In this document: positions 41,729 through 50,920 of the stretch, one piece after another
Layout of the letters: the number at the start of each line of letters is the position of its first letter
How positions within the stretch are numbered: position 1 is the stretch's first letter
From: Lachnospiraceae bacterium
GTDB taxonomy: Bacteria > Bacillota > Clostridia > Lachnospirales > Lachnospiraceae
NCBI GenBank assembly: GCA_900771995.1
Contig: CAAGQC010000109.1
Location: 13,410 to 77,409, forward strand
Direction: 5' to 3'
DNA: 64,000 nt
The notes under the pieces: generated by a model
Seen by the model: the letters and a program-made list of their open reading frames with translations, nothing else
The model's database searches: none
What the model was told of the DNA's origin: nothing
Translations under genes and position numbers: made by a program

Positions 41729-43018
41729 TTAATCGTAAAGTTCAGCCAGAGAATCTGCAAGAATTGCCACTCCCTCATCAATTTCCTCTTTTTTGACATT
41801 CAACGGAGTAGCAAATCGCATTCCGTTCCCATGTACTCCACAGTTTAAGGTGAGCATATGCCTCTTAAGACATCCTGCTTTTACTTTCTGCCATACCTCC
41901 GGGGCCGGTGTTCCGTCTTCATATGCAAATTCAATCGCTACCATCAATCCGAGACCACGCACATCATAAATGATCGGATATTTCTCCTGCAGCTTGCGAA
42001 GCTTTTCTCTTAAATATTCGCCCATTTCATTTACATTCTGAAGCAGCGTACCATCTTCAAAGGCATCCAATACCGCACATCCTGCGGCGGCAGCTACGGG
42101 ATTTCCTCCAAATGTAGTTCCGTGAGTACCGGTAGGCCATTCTGCTGCAATATCCGGTCTTGTAAGCACCGCGCTCATGGGAAGACCTCCGGCAATTGCC
42201 TTGCCGACCGTCATAATATCCGGAATAACATCAAAGTTCTGGCTTGCCCACATTTTACCGGTTCTTCCGTATCCCGCCTGAATCTCATCATATATCAGCA
42301 GAATGCCGTATTCATCACAAATCCTGCGGACCTCCTGCATAAACTTTTTGGGCGGTACCACATATCCGCCTTCGCCCATGACCGGCTCCATATAAATACA
42401 GCTGACATCTTCCGGCGATACCACATATCGCAGAAGCTTGTTCAGTTCAAACAGGGAGTATTCTCCTCGTTCCTCCTCATTTAATCCGGCAGGACATAAA
42501 TCTCTTCCCGGATACGGTGCAAAATACACACGTCCCATCAGTCCTTCATAATGCTTTCGATACTTGGAATTCGAACCTGTTATGGAAGTTGCTCCGCAGG
42601 TTCTTCCGTGAAAAGATCCCATAAATGCAATAACCGCACTCTTTTTGGAATAACTCATAGCCATTTTTAAAGCACTGTCCGTAGCCTCTGCACCACCGTT
42701 GGTAAAGAAAATGGAGGTCAGACCTTCCGGTGCCACACCTGCCAGCCTTTTGGCCAGTGTTAAGGTCGATTCATAATTTACCAGATTAAAAGATGCATTG
42801 ACCAGATTTCCGGCCTGTTCCTGAATTGCCTTCACAACCGTAGGATAATTATGGCCCAGAGCATTGACTGCAATTCCCTGTACATAATCCAGGTACTTCT
42901 CTCCCTTTACATCCGTCAGATAACAGCCGGATCCTGTCTTCATGATCAAATCTGTCTGCTTTGCAAATACCGGGTTCAAATACTGCTTATAATCATCAAA
43001 TTTCATTACCTCTGCCAT
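41729..43018 (-). CDS. Class III aminotransferase (GABA/acetylornithine type)
   Basis: About 429 residues. Class III hallmarks are present: FFTNGGAEATDSALKMA, 'FMGSFHGRTCGATSIT', 'IYDEIQAGYGRTGKMWA' and the PLP lysine in 'PDIMTVGKAIAGGLPMSAVL'. Class III enzymes usually act on omega-amino groups (GABA, ornithine, 5-aminovalerate, beta-alanine) and give semialdehydes. The next gene upstream is an iron-type alcohol dehydrogenase suited to reduce such a semialdehyde. The ATG at 43018 has AAGGAGG; the longer frame has no site. Confidence 0.93.
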   Translation of the reverse strand: MAEVMKFDDYKQYLNPVFAKQTDLIMKTGSGCYLTDVKGEKYLDYVQGIAVNALGHNYPTVVKAIQEQAGNLVNASFNLVNYESTLTLAKRLAGVAPEGLTSIFFTNGGAEATDSALKMAMSYSKKSAVIAFMGSFHGRTCGATSITGSNSKYRKHYEGLMGRVYFAPYPGRDLCPAGLNEEERGEYSLFELNKLLRYVVSPEDVSCIYMEPVMGEGGYVVPPKKFMQEVRRICDEYGILLIYDEIQAGYGRTGKMWASQNFDVIPDIMTVGKAIAGGLPMSAVLTRPDIAAEWPTGTHGTTFGGNPVAAAAGCAVLDAFEDGTLLQNVNEMGEYLREKLRKLQEKYPIIYDVRGLGLMVAIEFAYEDGTPAPEVWQKVKAGCLKRHMLTLNCGVHGNGMRFATPLNVKKEEIDEGVAILADSLAELYD

Positions 43019-43031
43019 GTTTTTTTCCTCC

Positions 43032-44195
43032 TTATAATGCTTTATTGAGTATCTCATATACATCCTGTTCCCGAACCTTTACAGGGTTCAGAGACAACAG
43101 ACGATATTCCATAGTTCCTTTGACAATTGTGTCAAACATCTCCGGCCCCACCGGAATCTTTAATTCATGCAGCTTTGTGGGTATATGCAGATCTTCTACT
43201 AAAGTTCTCACTGCTTTCACTGCTGCCTCTGCCGCTTCTCTTTCACTGCAGCCATCTGTATTTTCCCCAAGCAGTCTGGCAATCTTCGCAAATTTTCCGG
43301 GTGCACCCTTAATATTCAGTTCCATAACATAAGGCAGAAGAAGTGCATTGGCAATTCCATGCGGTGTGTGTGCCACACCTCCCATAGCCTGAGCAATCCC
43401 GTGAACCGCCCCCAATCCTCCGTTCACAAAAGCTGCTGCCGCAATCGTACTTGCAATAGCCATGTTGGATCTTGCTTCCAGGTTTGTCGGATCATAGGTT
43501 GCCTTACGGATATTTTCTCCGATCAGTTGAATGGCTTTTTCTGCAAATGCTTCATTCATCGGTTCGGCATTCAATGATACATAAGATTCCATAGCATGCG
43601 TAAGTGCATCCATTCCCGTACTGGCCGTAACAACAGGAGGCATCCCGCGATGCATGACCGGATCAATCACTGCCGCCAGCGGCATCAGAAAATCATGAGT
43701 TACCGACAACTTGATATCATGCTGATTATCTGTAATAACACTGGATGCTGTAACTTCACTTCCACTCCCGGCCGTCGTAGGTACCGCAATCAATGGCAAC
43801 GGTTTATGTACTACTGTTTTGGTACCTCCAAAAAGATAGTCCCGGACAGATCCTTCGTTGGTCACCAGCATACACATAGCCTTACTGATATCAATTACAC
43901 TTCCTCCACCGACAGCCACTACTCCATCGACACCACTTTCTTTTAATTTCTGTGCCGATGCATCCACAGCTTCGATACAGGGATCAGATTCTATATCCTT
44001 ATACACCGTATATTCAACCTGTTCCCCCTCCAGGTGCCTCAGCAATGTCTGAAATTCCTCTGTCTTCGCAATATGCGGGCCGGTTACAATCATTATTCTG
44101 CCGAGTCCATACGAATCCAGAACACTCTTCAGCCGTTCTATTGCATTTACACCGAAAATAACCCGGGTAGGCATCTTAAATATAAAATCTTTCAT
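43032..44195 (-). CDS. Iron-containing alcohol dehydrogenase
   Basis: A 387-residue group III alcohol dehydrogenase. NAD site 'GVVAVGGGSVIDISKAM'; metal ligands are seen in 'VIDPVMHRGMPPVVTASTGM' with DALTHAMESY, and in 'GAVHGIAQAMGGVAHTPHGI' (Asp and three His). Relatives include 4-hydroxybutyrate and butanol dehydrogenases. In this operon (LIV transporter, this gene, class III aminotransferase) a role in reducing an omega-semialdehyde to a hydroxy acid is the natural guess. Confidence 0.93.
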   Translation of the reverse strand: MKDFIFKMPTRVIFGVNAIERLKSVLDSYGLGRIMIVTGPHIAKTEEFQTLLRHLEGEQVEYTVYKDIESDPCIEAVDASAQKLKESGVDGVVAVGGGSVIDISKAMCMLVTNEGSVRDYLFGGTKTVVHKPLPLIAVPTTAGSGSEVTASSVITDNQHDIKLSVTHDFLMPLAAVIDPVMHRGMPPVVTASTGMDALTHAMESYVSLNAEPMNEAFAEKAIQLIGENIRKATYDPTNLEARSNMAIASTIAAAAFVNGGLGAVHGIAQAMGGVAHTPHGIANALLLPYVMELNIKGAPGKFAKIARLLGENTDGCSEREAAEAAVKAVRTLVEDLHIPTKLHELKIPVGPEMFDTIVKGTMEYRLLSLNPVKVREQDVYEILNKAL

Positions 44196-44219
44196 ATTTT
44201 CCCTTCTTTCTGAATACCC

Positions 44220-44936
44220 CTATATTCCCAGATATGATTTTTTAATCTGATCATCACTGATCAAATCCTTGGACAGCCCGGAATGTGTGATTTTTCCGAC
44301 TTCCATAATATACGCCCTGTGGGAAGCCATAAGCGCCATCTGCGCATTCTGCTCCACCAGCAGAATTGTTGTATGCTGCTCTTTATTAATCTTCCTGATG
44401 ATTTTAAATATATCTTCTACAATAACCGGTGCCAGTCCCATAGACGGTTCATCTAACAACAGCATTTTCGGACGTCCCATCAGGGCTCTTGCCATAGCAA
44501 GCATCTGTTGTTCACCTCCGGATAATGTTCCGCTGATCTGATTTCTGCGTTCTGCGAGTCTGGGAAACAGATCATATACCCACAGCCGGTCTTTGACAAT
44601 TTCCGCCTTATCCTTACGCAGATAGGAACCAAGCGCTATATTTTCCGCCACTGTCAGATCCAGAAAAATTCCTCTGCCTTCCGGCACCTGACAAATTCCC
44701 TGTCCCACCAGCTTATGTGCCTCCGTTCCGGCAATATTTTTTCCCTGGAACAGAATCTGTCCGCTCTTTGGCTTTACGAGACCGGAAATAGCATGCATTG
44801 TGGTTGTCTTGCCTGCGCCATTGGATCCGATAATTGCTACGATCTCACCTTCTGCTACGTCAAAAGAAACCTTCTGAAGCGCCGGAACTACACCATAATT
44901 AACACAGAGATCCTTGATTTCAAGCATAATTCCCAT
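44220..44936 (-). CDS. livF: LIV-type amino-acid ABC transporter ATPase LivF
   Basis: A 238-residue ATPase: Walker A GSNGAGKTT, 'QVPEGRGIFLDLTVAENIAL' typical of LivF, signature LSGGEQQMLAMARALMG, Walker B LLLDEPSMGLAP. A GGAGG site precedes the ATG at 44936. It works with LivG, LivM, LivH and the binding protein encoded upstream. The family moves branched-chain amino acids but also other amino acids and amides, so substrate is not fixed. Confidence 0.93.
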   Translation of the reverse strand: MGIMLEIKDLCVNYGVVPALQKVSFDVAEGEIVAIIGSNGAGKTTTMHAISGLVKPKSGQILFQGKNIAGTEAHKLVGQGICQVPEGRGIFLDLTVAENIALGSYLRKDKAEIVKDRLWVYDLFPRLAERRNQISGTLSGGEQQMLAMARALMGRPKMLLLDEPSMGLAPVIVEDIFKIIRKINKEQHTTILLVEQNAQMALMASHRAYIMEVGKITHSGLSKDLISDDQIKKSYLGI

Positions 44937-44947
44937 CCTGCTTCCTC

Positions 44948-45739
44948 CTATTCGCCTTCATTTTCCTGCGTGAATTTTCCACTTCCAAGATAAGCCTGTA
45001 TTACCTTTTCATTCTTTTGGATCTCCTCCGGAAGTCCCTCGGCAATTTTCTGTCCATGGTCCAATACAACAATCCGGTCTGAGATTCCCATGATAAATTT
45101 CATATCATGCTCAATCAGCAATACATCGATTTTTAAATCTCTGGTAATATAATGGATAACCTCCGTCAGTTCCTCTTTTTCCACACCATTCATGCCGGCT
45201 CCCGGTTCATCCAAAAGCAACAGCCGCGGCTTTGTTGCCAACGCTCTGGCAATCTCCAGCAATCTCTGCTTACCATAAGGAAGATTGGTTGCCAGTACAT
45301 CCTCCATGTCCTTTAATCCTACGATCTGTAAATATTCTTCACATTCCCGGATGGTTTCTGCCCGTTTCTTATTTACATAAGAAGGGCGGAATACAGCATT
45401 TATCAGTTTCTCATCTTTGCAGTCCGGATGTGCGATCAATACATTCTCCAGCACTGTCATGCTCTTGATCAGGCGGATATTCTGAAACGTTCTGGCTATT
45501 CCGTTTCTGTTTCTTTCATAGGCCTTCAGTTTTGTAATTTCTTTTCCTTCAAACCGGACGCTTCCGTAGGTCGGCGAATAGACACCTGTTAACAGGTTAA
45601 AAAGTGTCGTTTTTCCTGCACCGTTCGGCCCGATAAGGGATAAAATCTCTCCTCTATTCTGGTACAGGTTTACCTCATTCACAGCTGTAAGGCCACCAAA
45701 GCGAATGGTTAGATTGACTACCTCTAATATTTTTTCCAT
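44948..45739 (-). CDS. livG: LIV-type amino-acid ABC transporter ATPase LivG
   Basis: A 263-residue ATPase: 'LTIRFGGLTAVNEVNLY' then Walker A GPNGAGKTT, the LivG-specific 'GIARTFQNIRLIKSMTVLEN', signature LPYGKQRLLEIARALA, Walker B 'LLLDEPGAGMN' and the C-terminal 'LDHGQKIAEGLPEEIQKNEK'. The ATG at 45739 has AAGGAG nine bases upstream; the GTG at 45748 overlaps that site. Eleven bases separate it from livF. Confidence 0.93.
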   Translation of the reverse strand: MEKILEVVNLTIRFGGLTAVNEVNLYQNRGEILSLIGPNGAGKTTLFNLLTGVYSPTYGSVRFEGKEITKLKAYERNRNGIARTFQNIRLIKSMTVLENVLIAHPDCKDEKLINAVFRPSYVNKKRAETIRECEEYLQIVGLKDMEDVLATNLPYGKQRLLEIARALATKPRLLLLDEPGAGMNGVEKEELTEVIHYITRDLKIDVLLIEHDMKFIMGISDRIVVLDHGQKIAEGLPEEIQKNEKVIQAYLGSGKFTQENEGE

Positions 45740-45744
45740 TGTCG

Positions 45745-46767
45745 TCACTCCTTACTTGCTTTCCCTGTCTGCTTCATTGCCTTTATCTTATATTCATTAA
45801 GAATTCTCTTTTTTCTGCTCCACAGACCTTCCGGTTTGAAAATCATCATGAGCACCATTGCTGCACCGTAAATTACCATCCGGTAATCAGAAAATGCTCT
45901 TAATACTTCGGGCAGGGCCGCCAGCAGAAAAGCACCGAGAACAGATCCTTCAATACTTCCCACACCGCCCAAAACTACCATGGACACCAGTTTTACCGAC
46001 TCCGAATAGGAAAAAGTGGTGGGCGAGATCATCCCCATATACACCGCGTAAAAGCTTCCCATGAGACCGGCCATACCACAGCCAATGGCAAAAGACATCA
46101 ATTTATATTTCTTTACATTCAGTCCTATAAAAGTTGCTGCAATGTCGTCTTCATTTACCATGATCAACGCCATTCCAAAACCGGAATTATTGATTCGTTT
46201 CATGGCAATTACAAACAATACCACCAAAATTACTGCAAAATAGAAATATGCCGTTTTTCCCTTGATCGTAAAACCAAAAACAGTCGGATCCGGTATTCCC
46301 GGAATTCCTGCAGGCCCTTTGGTAATATCTACTGCATTCGTAAGAAAAAGTCGAAATACCTCTCCAAATCCAAGTGTTACCACTGCAAGATAGTCTCCAC
46401 GCAGTTTTAATGTCGGGTAACACAGGATCAGACTCAGGAAAACAGTTACCGCAACCGCGATCAGTGTTGCCAGAAAATAATTTATTTTAAAATTCATCAT
46501 AAGCAACGCCGTTACATAAGCACCCATACCATAAAAACAGACATGCCCCAGAGAAAACTGTCCCGACCATCCGATAATCAGGTTCAAACTTAATGTAATG
46601 CAGCTGTAGAGACAACAAAGGATCAGAATATGCATTACATAACTGCTGGAAACAACATGAGGCAAAGCAAGGGTCAACAAAATCACTGCCACAAGCGCTA
46701 TTTTTTTCTGTTTGTCTGTCGGTCGAAACTCCGTTATTTTCTTCCATGTTTCCTTCATCTTGCTCAT
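45745..46767 (-). CDS. livM: LIV-type amino-acid ABC transporter permease LivM
   Basis: A 340-residue permease with about ten helices. The LivM pattern 'LNLIIGWSGQFSLGHVCFYG', 'LRGDYLAVVTLGFGEVFRLF' and the coupling loop 'INNSGFGMALIMVNEDDIAA' are clear. The ATG at 46767 has AGGAGG seven bases upstream. Its stop lies five bases before the livG start. Confidence 0.93.
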   Translation of the reverse strand: MSKMKETWKKITEFRPTDKQKKIALVAVILLTLALPHVVSSSYVMHILILCCLYSCITLSLNLIIGWSGQFSLGHVCFYGMGAYVTALLMMNFKINYFLATLIAVAVTVFLSLILCYPTLKLRGDYLAVVTLGFGEVFRLFLTNAVDITKGPAGIPGIPDPTVFGFTIKGKTAYFYFAVILVVLFVIAMKRINNSGFGMALIMVNEDDIAATFIGLNVKKYKLMSFAIGCGMAGLMGSFYAVYMGMISPTTFSYSESVKLVSMVVLGGVGSIEGSVLGAFLLAALPEVLRAFSDYRMVIYGAAMVLMMIFKPEGLWSRKKRILNEYKIKAMKQTGKASKE

Positions 46768-46778
46768 CCTCACACCTC

Positions 46779-47651
46779 CTATACTTTGTTGATTCTCTTT
46801 TTACCCATGATTCCGGAGGGTCTCAGCACAAGGATCAGAATCATAACGATAAAGGAATAAGCATCCCGGTACCCGGAAGAGAGATAACCTGCACCCAGGC
46901 TTTCAATAATTCCTATTACGAAACCTCCGATCATAGCTCCCGGAATCGATCCGATTCCTCCCAGAATTGCTGCCGCGAAAGCTTTCATTCCCAACAGATA
47001 TCCCATGGTCGGATACACAGCACTGTAATAGGTTCCTACACATACTCCTGCGATACCAGCCATAAAAGCACCAATACCAAATGTGAGAGAAATGATCTTA
47101 TTTGTATTGATTCCCATAAGCCTGGCATTATCAATGTTCATGGAACATGCCCTCATGGCTACACCCAGTTTCGTCTTATAGACCACTATGTACAGCACCA
47201 GCATCATAAACGCAGTTACTATCAGAATGATAATCTGCATATTGGAAATCGTAACATCCCCTGCTTTGTAACTGACCTTCTGAATGGTAGGAAACGGCTG
47301 TGTCGTACTTCCGAATATTAATTGTGCCAGATTCTGCAGAAAAGTAGATACTCCCAACGCGCTTACCAGAACTGCCATTTTTCGATTTTCGGACTTGATG
47401 GGGCGGTACGCAAGTCTTTCTACTGCCATTCCCAAAGCCGCCGTGAAAAATGCCGCACACAATACCATGGCAATCACCGGCATTCCTACAACCGTAGAGA
47501 GGATCATACCTATGAATGTTCCAAACATCAGCACATCTGCATGTGCCCAGTTTACAATCTGCAATACTCCATATACCATGGAATATCCTAAAGCCATCAT
47601 TGCATAGATTCCGCCTATGATGATTCCGTTTAACAAATGTTGGAGAAACAT
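46779..47651 (-). CDS. livH: LIV-type amino-acid ABC transporter permease LivH
   Basis: A 290-residue permease. 'LLNGIIIGGIYAMMALGYSM' and 'GVLQIVNWAHADVLMFGTFI' at the start, 'KTKLGVAMRACSMNIDNARL' in the coupling loop and 'AFAAAILGGIGSIPGAMIGG' near the end are diagnostic. The ATG at 47651 has AAGGAGG seven bases upstream. It pairs with LivM to form the channel. Confidence 0.94.
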   Translation of the reverse strand: MFLQHLLNGIIIGGIYAMMALGYSMVYGVLQIVNWAHADVLMFGTFIGMILSTVVGMPVIAMVLCAAFFTAALGMAVERLAYRPIKSENRKMAVLVSALGVSTFLQNLAQLIFGSTTQPFPTIQKVSYKAGDVTISNMQIIILIVTAFMMLVLYIVVYKTKLGVAMRACSMNIDNARLMGINTNKIISLTFGIGAFMAGIAGVCVGTYYSAVYPTMGYLLGMKAFAAAILGGIGSIPGAMIGGFVIGIIESLGAGYLSSGYRDAYSFIVMILILVLRPSGIMGKKRINKV

Positions 47652-47718
47652 ATGCAATCCTCCTTATTTTTCTTATAGCGGAGATCCTTTGATCCGGATC
47701 TCCGCAGTCCTGTTTTGA

Positions 47719-48849
47719 TTAGTAAAGTGTGAACTTGCCATTCTCAATGACAAACCGTAATTCATTCTTGATTTCACAATCACAATTCTCGAATTTATAG
47801 GTACCGGCCGCACCATCGTATTCAATGTTGGAGATTGCTTCGTTCAAAGCTTCTCTGGTAACGTCACCGTCAATAGATTTCATGGCTTCCATCATTACCA
47901 TCGCAGCATCATATGCAAGTGCTGCCCAGTTACTGGGATCCTCGTCATATTTTTCACGGAATGCCTTTACAAATTCCTGTGTGGATTCTTTTTCACTTTC
48001 CGTACTGAATTCACCTAAAAGATAAACACCATCTACTGCACTGCCATACTCCAGAAATGCGGGGGAATACAGACCATTTGCACCTACTACAATCATGTCG
48101 CCACAACCGTAATCATCCTTCTGTTCACAGATCAGTCCGGCCTCCGTTGTAACACCGGCGATAAAAATGCCATCTGCTCCGGCATCCGCGCAGGCTGTAA
48201 GAGTGGTACTGTAATCCACCGTTTCCCCGTATACATAAGTCTGTACCGTAGCAATTTCCAGACCAATTTCTTCACAGGTAGCCATATATTCTTCTGCAAT
48301 ACCAAGACCATAATCGTCGTTTTCATAAAGAACCGCCACAGAGGTCATTCCCAGATCTTTGGAGAATAATGCGCTTTCCTCACCAACAACTGCATCACTG
48401 GTAGATGTACGATAGAAATAATCACTGATTCCTGTAAATCCGGGGTTCGTACTAACCGGACTGATTGCCGGAAGCTTTGCCTCCTCTAAAGTGTCTACCT
48501 GTGCAAACATACAGGAACTGTTATACGAGGAAAGTACACCGACAATCCCCTTATCTTCTGCAAACTTATTGGCAATAGATGCTGCAGAAGTAGGATTTGC
48601 TTCATCATCCTCTTTTACTATTTCTACTGTTTTTCCATTAATTCCGCCTGCTGCATTTACTTCCTCCACAGCAAGATCAATGGCATCCAGAATCAATAAA
48701 CCATCTGCTGCACAGCTTCCCGTCATCGGAAAGGAGGTTCCAATCTTAATAGTATCGGAACTCTTGCTTCCACATCCCGTTAACATCGTTGCGGCCAACA
48801 CTGCTGCCATTACACCTGCTGTCACTCTGTTGTTCATCCACTTTCTCAT
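47719..48849 (-). CDS. livJ: LIV-type amino-acid-binding lipoprotein
   Basis: A 376-residue solute-binding protein, family Peripla_BP_6. Lipoprotein signal with lipobox LTGC (Cys near residue 26), then IKIGTSFPMTGSCAADGLLI and 'NAAGGINGKTVEIVKEDDEA'. It would sit on the outer face of the membrane and deliver substrate to LivHM. It is the first gene of the operon that runs to ridA (48849-40325). The promoter and a GntR-type operator lie directly upstream. Confidence 0.94.
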   Translation of the reverse strand: MRKWMNNRVTAGVMAAVLAATMLTGCGSKSSDTIKIGTSFPMTGSCAADGLLILDAIDLAVEEVNAAGGINGKTVEIVKEDDEANPTSAASIANKFAEDKGIVGVLSSYNSSCMFAQVDTLEEAKLPAISPVSTNPGFTGISDYFYRTSTSDAVVGEESALFSKDLGMTSVAVLYENDDYGLGIAEEYMATCEEIGLEIATVQTYVYGETVDYSTTLTACADAGADGIFIAGVTTEAGLICEQKDDYGCGDMIVVGANGLYSPAFLEYGSAVDGVYLLGEFSTESEKESTQEFVKAFREKYDEDPSNWAALAYDAAMVMMEAMKSIDGDVTREALNEAISNIEYDGAAGTYKFENCDCEIKNELRFVIENGKFTLY

Positions 48850-48939
48850 AACATTTCCTCCTTCTCACATCGCCTTATTTTGCGGTACAAAAAAGCACAT
48901 TGAACCATTTCAATGCGCCTTTGCAAGCTGTTTCCTTAT

Positions 48940-49006
48940 GTGGTCATACCAGTTGTACCACTTGTTGTGTTAGATATATATTACGGAATATGGACTGTCT
49001 TGTCAA
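48940..49006 (-). promoter_or_regulatory. Promoter and GntR/FCD-type operator of the LIV operon
   Basis: On the minus strand TTGACA (49001-49006), 17-bp spacer, TAATAT (48978-48983). Downstream of the start point, TGGTCATACCA (48941-48951) is an exact match to TNGTNNNACNA. It is embedded in a wider GTGGT...ACCAC repeat (48940-48961) with a second half site. A repressor here would act as a road block, and the GntR/FCD gene at 39514-40161 is the obvious candidate. Confidence 0.65.
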
Positions 49007-49158
49007 TACTTTTTTCTCATTTCCTGTTTTTCTGTTATGTTTTTATAATTTTTTTCTTATTTTATATAAATTTTCTGTCTATATTTTACTTATTGATATT
49101 TAATAAACTATATTTAGTGTTCAAAATGTGCGTTACGCTCTTACATGCATCCTCTTTT

Positions 49159-50166
49159 CTACTCTGTAATATTTTTTTCGATCCGATACAGTTTCTCACC
49201 TGTCACTTTCATGTTATGTTCTTCCGCCAGAATTCTGCCGGCCCGGGTTCTGCGCTGCACTTCTTCCCGTGGTTCTTTGAACAGGATGCCGCGGATCGCC
49301 TGCTCATAGGAATCCAGATTGGTCGCTTTCCGCACCTGCCTGCCGTCGGTAAGCCATCCTTCATACACCGGAATGTCTCTCACGACCACAGGAATCTCAC
49401 AGGATAATGCCTCCAGTACCACGATCCCTTCCGTCTCTTCATAGCTGAAAAAAGCAAATGCATCCGCACCGCAGTATGCGTCCCGCAGGATCTTGGGAGG
49501 CAGGAAACCGGCGAAAATCACATTTTCCGGCTTCTCTGCCACGGCCTTTTTGATCTCCGGCGTAATCAGGGCATTGTTACCTCCTCCGAACCATAGAAAT
49601 ACAACATCCGGCATTCTCCTTGCCATTTCCAGAAAATCCTCGATTCCTTTTCTGTGAATAAGATGTCCTGCGGATATGACCACTTTTTTATCCACAGGAA
49701 GACGGAAAAATATCCGGAATCGTCCACCGGCTTGTTCTGTTTTGTGGAAAAATTCGGTGTCCACACCGTTGGTCAGTGCATAAACCTCCCTGTTCAAGTC
49801 ATAGCTCATCAATAATTCCCGGGAGTATTCCGTTGGTGTGATAACCAGATCTCCCTGTCGATAACAATGGCAGATCCATTTTTTGAATAAGGGTGCCGCC
49901 AAATTGGAACCGATAAAGGAATTTTTAAAATCCTCCATGGTGGAATGTCCGTAATAGACGACCTTTTTCCCCTGCCGTCTGGCCAGCCGCGCTACCAGAG
50001 GCGAATCGGGCAGTACGGTATTGATCTGTACGATATCCGCCTCTTTCCAGACATCCGTCACGGTTACTCCCGCCGCCCGCAGCATCTTTTCCTGATGACG
50101 GATGGCGCTGCCAACACCGCTTTTTGCCACCAGTGACTGTCCGCCTTTGTAAATATATATTTTCAT
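49159..50166 (-). CDS. GT4-family glycosyltransferase
   Basis: A 335-residue GT-B enzyme. N-terminal MKIYIYKGGQSLVAKSGVGS, acceptor domain, then the nucleotide-sugar domain with 'VISAGHLIHRKGIEDFLEMA' and the GT4 'EETEGIVVLEALSCEIPVVV' (E-x7-E) motif. No signal or membrane helices; probably membrane-associated. It lies last in a cluster with another GT4 enzyme and a TVP38-like membrane protein. Such sets in Firmicutes make diglucosyl-diacylglycerol or related glycolipids; the acceptor here is inferred. Confidence 0.9.
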   Translation of the reverse strand: MKIYIYKGGQSLVAKSGVGSAIRHQEKMLRAAGVTVTDVWKEADIVQINTVLPDSPLVARLARRQGKKVVYYGHSTMEDFKNSFIGSNLAAPLFKKWICHCYRQGDLVITPTEYSRELLMSYDLNREVYALTNGVDTEFFHKTEQAGGRFRIFFRLPVDKKVVISAGHLIHRKGIEDFLEMARRMPDVVFLWFGGGNNALITPEIKKAVAEKPENVIFAGFLPPKILRDAYCGADAFAFFSYEETEGIVVLEALSCEIPVVVRDIPVYEGWLTDGRQVRKATNLDSYEQAIRGILFKEPREEVQRRTRAGRILAEEHNMKVTGEKLYRIEKNITE

Positions 50167-50203
50167 AAATACTCATGCCTCTCAACAGCTTGACACTGTT
50201 TTC

Positions 50204-50920
50204 CTATGCCAGATGGAAAATCACCTGGAACAGTGTCGTCAACCCAAGACTGTATAGTGCAATGGAGAAAGGCTTCCCCAGAAAGATGACTGCCACGAAC
50301 TGTTTCCATGTCATGTTCGTCGTCCCGGCGAGGTAGCAGAGAAAATCATCCGGTGCCACCGGCAGAAAGATCGCCAGTGCAAATAATTTCAAAAATCTCC
50401 CTTTCTGCTCCGTCCATGTCAGATATTTTGCAATCATTTTCTCCGGGAACATTTTGTATAATACCGGTCTTCCGAGACTTCTGGCAATGCCAAAGGCGAT
50501 ACAGGAGCCTATACAGATTCCAATGTAATTATAGAAAAATCCCGGTACCGCTCCAAAGAGCAGCACACCCGCCAGGCAGCTGATACCTCCCGGTATAATG
50601 GGAAATACGACCTGAACAATCTGGATCAGTACGAAGATCAAAGCCCCCACCATTCCAAAACGATTCACGAACTGTTGCATCGTGTCCACCGATTGGAAAA
50701 TGCCGCTCTGATAGCCCCAGACAGCCAACACCCCGCAAAGGATCAGACTAACCCAGGATGCAATATTGACTGCCTTTTGCCAGGTGCTTCTCTCTTTCGG
50801 CCTGTTTTTCTTCGATCTGTCGTTCGTATAATTGTTCCACACTTCCCGCAAACCGTTTTTTGGAAAATATTTCTGCGGACTGTTTTGCATAACCGCACAT
50901 TCTTCTATGTTCATCGCCAT
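50204..50920 (-). CDS. TVP38/TMEM64 (VTT-domain) membrane protein
   Basis: Up to 238 residues. Basic cytosolic N-terminus (about 1-50), then four to six helices of the SNARE-associated/DedA-like VTT domain. 'FPIIPGGISCLAGVLLFGAV' with GFFYNYIGICIGSCIAFGIA and 'FLPVAPDDFLCYLAGTTNMT' are typical. Family members are proposed lipid scramblases or transporters. The ATG at 50920 has an AAGGAG site but lies 173 bases inside the upstream glycosyltransferase gene; GTG at 50842 is an alternative with a shorter overlap. Placement between two glycolipid-type glycosyltransferases suggests lipid flipping or linked membrane work. Confidence 0.85.
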   Translation of the reverse strand: MAMNIEECAVMQNSPQKYFPKNGLREVWNNYTNDRSKKNRPKERSTWQKAVNIASWVSLILCGVLAVWGYQSGIFQSVDTMQQFVNRFGMVGALIFVLIQIVQVVFPIIPGGISCLAGVLLFGAVPGFFYNYIGICIGSCIAFGIARSLGRPVLYKMFPEKMIAKYLTWTEQKGRFLKLFALAIFLPVAPDDFLCYLAGTTNMTWKQFVAVIFLGKPFSIALYSLGLTTLFQVIFHLA

